Assembly: GCF_032118995.1 (NCBI RefSeq)
Contig: NC_092650.1
Coordinates: 26,715,501 to 26,779,500 of the forward strand
Direction: 5' to 3'
Length of the DNA: 64,000 nucleotides
Source of the DNA: Asterias amurensis
Lineage: Eukaryota > Echinodermata > Asteroidea > Forcipulatida > Asteriidae
A program made the position numbers and the translations under genes. Shown one piece after another: positions 24,701 to 36,700 of this stretch (within the stretch, counting starts at the first letter, position 1; every line of letters starts with the position of its first letter). Under the pieces are notes generated by a model. The model saw only the letters and a list, made by a program, of their open reading frames with translations. It made no database searches and was not told the origin of the DNA.

Positions 24701-27700
24701 ACTGAAAAAAATATTAATAAACTAGGATCACTATCATAAGAATTTGAGAGAGAAAAAAAGAAGAAAAAATACAGATTGCAGAGATAGGCTTTCAAAAAGC
24801 TTGCAAGCATTTTCCACGCTTTATGCTTTTGTGCCCGTAGTTCAGTTTTTTTTTGTCAACAGCCTATCACATCCCAGTATATGAACATCTGCCTTCAGCA
24901 TCATTCTTGTTTCAGGTTTATTTCCATACTATTTGTACATGTACAATGTAAGGGAAAACTAATTACAGAACCAAATAACAGTATGGGGAGGTCGCAGACA
25001 GGAAGCCTAGGCTTGTACAGGGTCTGGCCTCTACAAAAAGAATACGTATGAATACACATGAATAATAAGTTAATCAATATAATCCATTTAGGACTGGAAC
25101 ACTTTGGCAGACAACCAATTTTCTTTTTGTTTTATCACAATAAAAGGCAGTTTGAATAATTTTAAGAATTTGAAATATCTTTTTTTTATTTTATATATGC
25201 TAATTTCAAACAGTTAAGTTTTTGTCATTTGTTTTGGTAATTCTTTAATCAGAAATGAGTCAAATTCAAGCATTTTTTTGATATTTTTACTGTTGTAGGT
25301 GATCGATACGATGGCCCTCCATCTGCCACCTGAGAAGTTGCTGCCCCCATTGATGCAGTTGGTCCAACCAGCTCTAAGGAGTGAGAACCAGTTTGAGAGG
25401 AAGGCTGGTCTACTTAGCCTAGCTGTACTTGCTGAAGGCTGTGCGGACTTCATCAGGAACAAGTGAGTAACACAGAGAGTTTTTTTGTATTTATGCACTA
25501 AAATATTACATCTATTATATATCATTGCAGTACCCGCTGCCAAAACATAGGATTCAAACTACCTCTAGCTATCGGGCAATCTAGGTAGCCTAGTTGGTAA
25601 GACACTGCTCTAGAATTGCAAGGGTCGTGGGTTCGAATCCCACCCGAGTAAGGGGCGAGTATACTCCAGAGGAGGTTTCTGCACAGTATAGGAAGATGAG
25701 TAGTATGCATGTGATATTTTTTTCACAGGACTCGGGTGGGGGGGGGGGAAGTACTGAGTATACAGTGCTAACACACATCAGTGTGTATTAGTGCTGGGCG
25801 AATAGTGAAATTTTGTTATTCGGATACCGCTGGCCAACTATCCGAAATTAACCGGATATTCGAATAGTTTTTTCACCGCTAGAGGGCGCTTTAAAAAAAA
25901 AAAAGCTGCTAGAGGGCGCTGTTCGTTTGTGAATGATATCTTATGGACGGATTGATATTAGTTTTAGACAGTGTCACTTGGTTCATTCATAAAAATGACC
26001 GGATCTAATTTAAAGATGGCGATTTGCTTTTTCTTTCGATCGTGATTGACTCTACGTGAAGGAAAACTTTTGTAATCTTTGAACAAATTACGTCAGAAAT
26101 GTCATTGTTTTAACTCTTCACGGAGGTGAGCATAGTTTAATACTTAATTTATGCTGTTTTATGCTGTCTTAATAGAAGTTTCATGAGGATTCAGACAAAT
26201 CATTTATATCAGTTGTCGCCCGACGTCCGCGGATATTCGGATATTAAAGAATATCCGGTTACTCGGTTGTAATTACAGAACTATCCAGTTTATAAATAGC
26301 TATTCGCGCCCTATGCGGATATCCGGTTAAGAAAAAAAAGGCATTCGCGGTTACGGATAGGAAAACCTATTCGCCATTAACCGGATATTTGAATAATTAG
26401 CCCAGGCCTAGTGTGTATGGGTAAAAACCAAAATTAATAACATAACCAGTTCACATCGCTATTTAAAATATTTGTCAATTTAGAACCAAGATAAACACTC
26501 ATTTCAATTCCAACTAATTTAAATTCCACTGCATTTAAGCCAAATACCAAACCTCCAAAACTTGGGTCCCATTTTTTATTTTATGCAAGTCACCAAACAC
26601 TCTGCTGATCAGAAACACCAGAGCTTGAATTTGGTGCTCTTTTAAAACTGCTAGGCCGTGACACGCCACATGTCCAATGTCCTGCCACATGTCACGCCAC
26701 ATGTCCTGCCCCATAGCTGTGAAAAATCATGGGGTGAACCCTGTTGATCACAGTAATTAAAGGAATATGTTGCCTTGGATCGGACGAGTTGGTCTATAAA
26801 AAACGTCTGTAACCCTTTTTTTTATAAAATGCATATGGTTGGAAAGATGTTTTAAAAGTAGAATACAATGATCCACACAAGTTTGCCTCGAAATTGCGTG
26901 GTTTTCCTTTTACTGTGCGAACTAACACCGTCAGCCATTTATGGGAGTCAAAATTTTGACTCCCATAAATGGCCGACGTGTTAGTCGACGAGGTAAAAGG
27001 AAAACTGTGCAATTTCGAGGCATGTTTGTGTGGATCATTGTATTCTACTTTTACAACATCTTTCTACCCATGTGCATTTTATAAAAAAACGGTTACAAAC
27101 GCTTTTCAAATACCAACTCGACCGATCAAGGCAACGTGTTCCTTTAAATAAAGGATTGTTGTTTTACCCACAGACACCTACAGCCATTACTAGAATGCAT
27201 CTGCAATGGCATCCGTGACCCTCAGCAGGTCGTACGTAACGCAGCTCTATTCTGCCTGGGTCAGTTTGCTGAACACCTACAGCCGGATATCAGCAAGTAC
27301 CATGCTGAGCTGTTACCGTTACTGTTTGACTATCTCAGCCAGGTGTCTGCTACTGCTGACCAGAGCCCCAAGGGTGTCACAAGAATCTATTATGCACTGG
27401 AAATGTTCTGTGAAAACCTAGGTAATTTTTCCTCTCTTTTTTTTTTTCTTTTTTATGTTTTTTTTTCGTCAGTGTTTTTTAATTATACTACTTTATTTTG
27501 TTTGTTAGGAAATAAACTTTGATGAACAGGCATTAAGACTTGTTACTTAAATCTGTTCTCCGATTTTTTTTTTTTCTGCCCTCAGAAAAAAAGGTGGAAA
27601 TCAGACAAATTTACTAGAGCAGGATTTGCACCAATGACTTACGAATTAATGTGCGGACGCTCTACCAACTATAAGCTATATATGTAGCTCTTTGTTGGGG

Positions 27701-30700
27701 ATCTCTCTATATTCTCAATATCTGTTAGGGGGTGCCAGCCAAGAGCCATGCAACTGTTATGTTTAGTTGTAACAACCGTAATCAGCTGTTGCGTTTTTTC
27801 ATTCTTGAAGAAGTGCTGTACTTACTCATCTGATGATTATCAGAGATGAATTTATTTCACAATTGACGGTAGGAGTATTTGTTTTCTTGGACAGGATCTG
27901 ATGAATTGCTTCCATATCTGCCAACATTAATGGAGCGTCTCCTTGTAACATTACAAACCTCTAGTGTGATTCATATCAAAGAACTCGCAATCAGCGCAAT
28001 TGGTAAGTCTCTTGAGGATGGCTAGAGAAAGCTAGACGCAACGTTACCACCGACAGGAACTCACTCAGTGGCAGTGAAGTTAGTAACTAAAAGTCCCGTC
28101 GATCCACTAAAGTGAAAGTAGCAGTCCTGGCCAATCATATTCCTTTCACCAAGGCAGTAAATAATAAACTGGACAGTTCTTTTTAGAACTAAGTAGTCTC
28201 CTGAATTCCGAAATCTAAATAAATGTAGTTCCTTAAGAAAAAATCTACACGGTAAAGTAGACACACACATGGTGTTACCTCAAACCAAATATATATTGAT
28301 ACCTCACCATGCAATGCCTTAAATCCCTATATGTCCCATTCCTTTTTTTATTTTTTCAAAAAAGATTTTATGATTATGTTTGTTCGGGCATTGTTTTTGA
28401 AAAAAAAAAAAATTTATGACTGATCGTTTTTGTAGTTTTCATTTGTTAGAAAATGTGTCATGATTATTTCTGTTTGAGGCTATTATTTTTTCGAAACAAC
28501 ATTTAGAAAAACACAAAAAAAAGTTTCAGATTTTTATGTTCCATTTATAGTAACTGTTTTTCGGACCTTTTACGATTTTTTGTTTCGTTAGGAGCTACAA
28601 GTAACGCTGCCAAGGAGCACATGCTTCCATTCTTCCAGCCGATCATGGAACAGTTGCGTATCTACCTTACTACTGTGCAAACTGGGGATGCATTAACATT
28701 ACAAGTACAAGCTATTGGTATGTTTAAACACACAACCTCCTTCCTAGGGGTGACTGACAGTCAGTATGCTGTAATTTTGAATAGGCCTTATGTTGATCTA
28801 TGTTATGTGCACACTGAAGTATAAAAGCCCTCAAAAGAGGAGCCAAGTCTTAGAGCAACTCGCCCCCTACCATTTGTTCAAATTTTATTTTATGTTTATT
28901 TTTTATGAAAGCTGCCAGACACACAAGGCCTAAAGGCCTCTTCAAGGTGTGGGTTACAATCTATTTTTCTAGGGGCCCTTGCCACCAACTCCTTGGGCTG
29001 AAACGGCTTAAACAGGGTGATACCCCCATAGGCTTGGGTATCATCAATCAGAAGCCTGGCCGGTAGAGCTGAAAGCACTACCTTTGTTGATCTTGTGACA
29101 TGTCCAACTGCATATGGTTTAGGTTGACCGTGTAAAATATTGATTCATTTGAACCGGAATCATGTCAAAATACTTACATTTTTGACACATGCGTTCTAAG
29201 AGTCCTGCAAGTGCCATACAAGAGCACACAAGTTCACACAAGTTCTTGAAACAAGCACGCGCACAATCCCTTCTGGTCCCACACTACACGATCAAGGCCA
29301 TGACGTCATTGGTAGCCAATTAACAATAGTGGTTAAGTTAACAAATCTTGATGTGATGATTATGTTATAGACACCTTGGGAGTCCTGGCACGCACCCTCG
29401 GAAGGGACAACTTTCTTCCTCTCGCTGAAGAATGTCTCCTACTTGGTCTGAAACTCATCGAGGAGATCAACGACCCTGACCTGCGTAGATGCACGTGAGT
29501 AACCCACAAACATTTTTTTGAAAATGCTTTCTCTCAATGAGTCACCATCTTGATGGAGTAGTCACATCGGGGCCTAATTTCATTGGCTCTGCTGACACCA
29601 CAGCGCTCTGTGCTTTTCATTTCCCATTAAGGTGGTAAATGGCCGAGCGGGTAAGAGCATCAAGTTCAAGTTCAGCCTTTGGAGCGCTAAGGTTGCCCAG
29701 GCTGTATACTCCCCAGGGAGCTGAGAAAGATTAAAGGAACACATTGCCTTGGATCGGACGAGTTGGTCTAACAAAAGCGTTTATAACCGTTTGTTATAAA
29801 ATGCATATGGTTGGAAAGATGTTTTAAAAGTAGAATACAATGATCCACACAAATTTGCCTCGAAATTGCGTGGTTTTCCTTGTGCTTTGCAAACTAACAC
29901 GGTCAGCCATTTATGAGAGTCAACATTTTGACTCCCATAAATGGCCGTGTTAGTCGACGAGGTAAAAAGAAAACCACGCATTTTCGAGGCACATTTGTGT
30001 GGATTATTGTATTCTACTTTTGAAACAGCTTTCCAACCATATGCATTTTGTAACAAACGGTTACAAACGCTTTTCAAAGACCAACTCGACCGATCCAAGG
30101 CAACGTGTCCCTTTAAAGGGATGTTATCGGCGCTATGACAAGAGGACTAATGTTTAGCGACAGTTATTGTGAAATGTGCTATATAAGAATTTGTTATTAT
30201 TATTATAATTAATGAGGAAATAGCCATGTGAGGAGCTGTTCTTCAGTCCTAGTATTGATGGGTCGCTGGCCGGTTGCTGTTAAAAGACCTATACATATGT
30301 ATCCTTTGGCCTGGTCCATAACCGGCCTGAATTTTTCCTTTTGAGGCACAAATTTTCTGTGAACATTTGCTGTGAATATTTTTCAGGTACGGACTGTTTG
30401 CTTCGTTGTCGTCGGTATTAGGGGTTGGCATGGCAACACACCTTGAGACGATTACCAAACTCATGGTAGACTCGCTCAAGTCTACTGAGGGAATTGTGGT
30501 AAGTCTACCAAATCATGATAATAGGGAGGTTTAGCTGCACAATCGTTATGCAAGCAAAAACATGAACAAGAGCGTCAGAAAATTGTGTCGTTTCTAGGGG
30601 ATGTCACCACTATGAGCTTATTGCATGCTCGCGTATGTCGTCGGTACGTACGTACCTGATGTGATAAATGGGAACTTCATGTATGCTTACAGGGTCTATG

Positions 30701-33700
30701 TAACTTTTGTAGGACAAAAAACACAATGTCCACAGATTTACACTAAACTTACACAGTTTGAAGATAATGATAGTAGCAAGCTTCTCTGAAATTATTACGT
30801 GCTGAGGTGCTGTAGTTTTTGGGAAATGAGTAAAACAATGTCATGAAAATAATTTTCGTCTTATGAGACGAAAATTATTTTAATCGTTTACAAACGATTT
30901 TCATGACATTGTTTTACTCATTTCTCAAAAACTACAGCACCTCAGTAAGTAATATTTGAAGGGAAGCTTTGCACTATCATTATCTTTAAACCCTGTAAGT
31001 TTAATATAAATCTATGGACATTTTGAAAAAGTACCCAAATCCTTTAAAAAAGAATATTTTTACAACAACATTTTCTGAGATTCACGATCGCGTTTTTGCT
31101 CGCTTAACGTGCAGCTAAACCTCCCTAATAGTAACGACTCTTAAGCCGGGCTTATACTTCATGCCAATTCTGGTCAGTAAAATGTCTTGGATTGTGCAAA
31201 CCTACATGTCCTATAGGGAGGATTCTTCCTGAGTGAACATACTCGCTTCGGATTTTCAGCGATATATCAAAAGCTCAACCATCTTTCAAAATGTACGTTT
31301 TATTGTATCCATCTATATTTATATGGGATTAAAATTATAAAACGATTTCAAAAACTAAAGGTTCACTTTGCCTTTAAAAGATGTCTCAAGATTTGTTTTG
31401 TTATTAAACATGGATATTTTGAACTATTTACAGGCACATTATAACGATGAGGACAGCGGTGTCTTGTCGTTATTTGAAGATGAAGAGGAGGAGGAAGATG
31501 ATGAAGGTGATGATGATGAAGATATTGAAGGAAGCGAAGTCAATCAACAAAATGGAGAGGAAGATGAGGATATCCAGGGGTGAGATGCTTAAGGTTTCTT
31601 TACATCCTTGGGAGATCATTCACTCTGTATAAACTATTCTACACTTAACGGTTGATTCGTTACACTGAACTGATATTTTTTCAAAGATGTGCAAAACACA
31701 GCTGAACACATGTTATTATTCCCAAAACATTTTTCATTTAACGAACTTACCTTAGTGAAACTGAAATTGTTATCTCATCAAATCATGGTACCTACTCCAT
31801 AATGTTGCAAGCACTATAAAATATCCTTATACATTTTGCAGAAAAGAAATGTGATCAGACGTTATTTGACAAAGTATTTAGTAATTTGGGGGAAAATAGT
31901 TCAAGTCAGAGACTAGACTATACTCTGTCTCGTACATTCTATCATTGACTTTACACTTTCTCGTCTATTTTCCTTGACCTAATCACCACCATCGAGTTCG
32001 TTTTGGAAGCATGGACATTAACTGTATTAACAACAATCTTTTTATGATTTGCAGGTACAGCGTTGAAAATTCTTACATGGAGGAGAAGGAGGATGCCTGT
32101 AACTCACTGGGTGAAATTGCATCAAACACAGGGTAGGTCAAAGGTCATAGTGTCCCTAAGATCATAGGTCATCAGGACAAATGAATAGACGTGTTATGAA
32201 ATATTGAGAGAAAATACTCTTCCCTTTGATATATGGAAATTGCTCATTGGGCGTGCACTCTAGCACCGCTGTGCACAATGGCATGGCACTTCTTATATAG
32301 TGGAGTTCTGCATTTATATGCTCTGACATGGTAGTCTTGGGGTATACGCTTTACAGGGTGTTGTAGAAACGCAGAAATCTTCAGTAACTGCTCTGTGAAA
32401 TTGGGTCCAGTAGGGGAAAAGGAAGGATCACCACGTTGTTTACAGGGGGGGTCGATGGTGGCGCAATGCATGCACGTTTTTGACTAGCAGGCATGATATT
32501 CTTCATACTTAAAGCCATTACACACTTTCGGAACAGAGTTCACAAAAGTTTCAAATATCTTACAGGGTTTACAGAAGGTAATGGTAAAAGACTTCTCTTG
32601 AAATTGTATTCCATGAAATGCTTTACTTTTTGAGAAAACATTAAAACAATTATCAATTCTCGACATCGAGAATTACGGATTTATAGTAAACACATGTCAT
32701 GAAACGGCGAAACGTGCGGAAACAAGGGTGTGTTTTCCCGTTATTTTCTCCCGACTCCGATGACCGATTGAGCTTAACTTTTCACAGGTTTGTTATTTTA
32801 TATAAGTTGTCATACATGAAGTGTGGTCCTTGGACAACATTGTTTACCGAAAGTGTCACTGGCTTTAAATAGAATTCCTGTTGGGTTTTTTTTTCGGGGG
32901 GAGGGGGTTTTCTGGGGGAAAAAATCAGCAAATATCAGCAAAAAAGGCCACACAAAAAATAAAAATTGATAAAATTTCTCTACTTCTTCTCAATATTGAC
33001 ATTTGCCAGAAAAAATGTCTGTACACATGTGGGATTTACAACAGCACTTTTCATGGGAAGGGCTAAGTTGTATTTCAACTTAGTAGTTTTAATTAGACTC
33101 CAATGAGTTGTGTCTTTTATTATACGATGAATACCTGCACTTTTTAAACCTCATTTGTGATGACTTTTCTTCCAGTGTTGCGTTCATGCCTCATTTAGAG
33201 ACGTGTTTCTCTGAGGTTCTGAAGCTTATTGATTATCCTGCTGCTAATGTACGCAAGGCGGCCATCACAAGCTCCGGTCAGTTATGCTGCAGTCTCTACA
33301 AAGCTCTCCAAGACACCAACTCACAGGAGACACAAGGTAGGAGCTACCAACTAACCAATCAGCCTTGATGGTTTCTAGAACAGCTTGTATTCTGAAGACT
33401 AGTCTTGAAACCACTATTCACAAGGACTCTGACATTAAGGTTCCTTCCACAGGGTGTCCATGGCCTAACGGATAAGAGCACCGGACTCAGCCTCTGGTGT
33501 TTCTATTCAGCAGAGTGTGAATGTGAATCTCGGTCGTGACACTTGTGTCCCTGACACTTGCCTGTAATTGCTTCTCTCCACCAAGGGGTAAATGGGTACC
33601 TGTTGGGGCAGAGATGGTTTGATAAATCCAAAATAATACACTATGGAAGAATCCACAGACTCTATGGGCACAATTTTGTGACCTCTTTTTGTCTCTCACA

Positions 33701-36700
33701 CAGCTCTCGCTAAAGCAGTGGATCAGACCGTCCCCCATTTCATCCACATTGTCAACAGTGAAACGGATCGTACAGTCGTCATGGCTACCTTAGAGACGTT
33801 AAATGAGATGCTTGGAACGTTACGAGCGGCCATGGTCAGCGAGCAGGGCAACCTCAGCAGCATCAGCAGCGCGGTCAGGAATGTACTCCAGCGGAAGGTG
33901 GGTAACGGAAAACTTAAGGATTTGGATATATTCTTAATGCTCTTATTTGCGCCGAACAAGAAGAGAGAAGACAACAAAGAAATTTCAGTTTGAGATGAGG
34001 AAAACCCAAGAGAATTACGCCAGTCAAGTAGCGACTGTAGTGACTAGAAAAAAAAACAATCCCCCTAGTGCCCCTGGTGGGATTTGAACCGGGGCCCAGA
34101 GGTGGAAGGCGGGCAAGACACCACTACACCAACCTTTAAAGCAACTCAACTTTGCGAACTAACACGGTCGGCCAAGTCAAACATTTGACTCCACAAATTG
34201 CATGACAATTTATTTCACGACATAATTGGGATAGAAATGCAATTCCGATGCATATTTGTGTGGATCATTACTTTTAAGACATCTTTCTTGCTAACCATTC
34301 ACATTTCATAACAAACATTATCAAATGCTCTCCATGGACCATAAAGGTGTTTGAATCTTGAAGATGAAACTTGTCTAGCTCTTTTTGCCTCTGATTTCCA
34401 GACGGCGTGTCAAGATCAAGATGATGAGGAGGACGAGGATGAGGATGGAGATCAAGCCGAGTACGACGCTATGCTCATCGAATATGCCGGTGACATCATC
34501 CCCTCCTTGGCCAGGGCCTTGGGAGGCGTGGCATTCGCTCCGTACTTCGCTGGAACTCTCCCTCTTTTGATTGCAAGAACGGTGAGTGACAGAACACATC
34601 AATAATATACACACAAAGATAAGTCAATCAATGTTCCAAATAGGAACTACCAGGCCTGGAACAGACTGGTCCGCTGTCTTTGTCCCCAAAGATAAAGGCA
34701 AGCTCTGGTCTTACAGGCCTTCAGTGGTATCTTTGGTTTTATTTTTGGTTTTTCTGCGCCTTCAACATCCAGCAGGGTGGGTTTGTGTGCATTACAAGTC
34801 TTATTATTATTATTATTGTTATTATATTAATTACAGTGTAGTAGTAGTATTATTATTATTAGAGTGGTGTACGCTCATACTTTGCTGGAACACTCCCTCT
34901 TCTGATCATGAGAACAGTGAGAGAAGGAACTCGTCAAACCAAATTAAAGATTAATAATAATTGTATTTACAAAGCGCAAAATTGCTAATGGATACAAGGT
35001 ACTGAAAAAAGAAAACAAGACGGTGCAAAGACGCTTTTGTCCAGCTACAGAATAGGGGAAAAGGTGGAGTTCCTGGTTTGGATGGGTAGACTATTTCATA
35101 ATTGGGTAGCAGCAATGGAAAAAGCCCTGTCACCTGCAAGTTTATGTGGGGGATTTACCGTCTGATGAGGTAAAAAATTAATTGAAAAAAAAAAAAAATT
35201 CCTCCATAGAAGAAATCCTGTTCCAGCGCAGAGAAGTCTTTTGCAACAGGAACGTTATCGGAGTCCATCGTTGGGATGGGAGAGGCCACCCGTCCCTTCC
35301 TGCAGCATCTACTCCCGGTGTTCCTTAACATGGCTCATGATGAAGATGAAGAGGTACGGAGCAATGCAGTCTTTGGTCTTGGAGTGTTGGCGCAGAATGG
35401 AGGAGAAGACGCCTTCCCGTATCCTTAATAGACCGTATTGAATAACCGTTTTTTTTGCTATGAAAGGCGCCATCTTGTAGGGCAAACTGTATGTGCGTAA
35501 ATAAGTGAAGCACGCAGCACGCAACATTCCCGGTTTGATTGCTACAGCTTATGCATGCACACACCCACGCACTCGCGTACAGGCGCCTTGTTGTAGGTCA
35601 GATATTTGAATGGTGACGTCATAATAATGCGGTCTATAATAAAAAAAATTGAATGAGCTGTTGCAATTTGCTTTCTAACCAGTAACTAGTGGCCTGACGT
35701 TTTGACCCTAGCAGAGCCTCTCTCGAATGCTTAATGACAGCACAACGAACAGGTACATGTCTAACATAAGCAGTTATTGGCAATGCATGAAAATATGGGT
35801 ATGTATGGTGAACCTTCCGAGGACATTTTTCAATAGGGACAATAGGTCCTCACTAGTCGGTTCTTTGTAGTAATTTGTGTACAAAACCAATAGGGATTGC
35901 TTCAATACAGGAACAATAGAAAGTACAACAGGTGTCCTCCAACGTAATGTTCAAACACGACTGTGTGTTTGTGTGTGTGGTTTATTTTTCAACCTCGAAT
36001 AATCACAAGTGACCGATTGTTTAACTCTGCGTTTTAGAATTACATGTTTTCTTAACTGTGTGGTGTTACCATCAGACATTTTACGAATATCCTACAAGCA
36101 TTGTCATCTGTCATGGGGCAGGAAACCAACCGACGTGTCATCGATAACGTATGCGCTTCAGTATGTCGTCTCATCATGACCAACCATTCACTGGTACCCC
36201 TCGGGGAGGTATGTAGAATCAATGTCACAAAAATTGTGTTCGTCTCGGAGAGACAAAAACTATTTTAGCATGTACGATTTTAAGTGACTCTCTGAAACCA
36301 TTGCTCTCTGATTTTCACCTTTTTTTCTCAAACTAGCTTGACAACTAATTGTTTATTATTGTTTTATTTGATTTTCTGGCATCTCCTGTGCAATTTGGCC
36401 TCTTTTACTTTGGGGAGGGGGTCCAAAACTTTGTTTTTTATATGAATTTTAATGTTTTTTCTTACATTGAGGTTATTGTTTTATGTGGTATTGGGGTATA
36501 ACTTGTGCAATTTTACATTTCAATATTTTATATGTTGCTGTACAATAGGATTGTAAATTTAATGCATTTTTATATACTTGACGAATAAACCATTCAATTC
36601 AACTCAATTCAACTCAACTAATGAAGCTGAAACTTCTGAATGGGCCAACAGCATGTTAACATGGATGGGCGCTATATAAATTTCCATTATTATTATTAAA

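Noticed and set aside
18143-25650. Functional tRNA genes at the A/B-box heads (18143, 22970, 25575)
   Set aside because: Cloverleaf pairing is incomplete and SINE bodies follow directly; related heads recur elsewhere in the window.
25789-26410. Autonomous hAT transposon
   Set aside because: No transposase-like reading frame lies between the ends.
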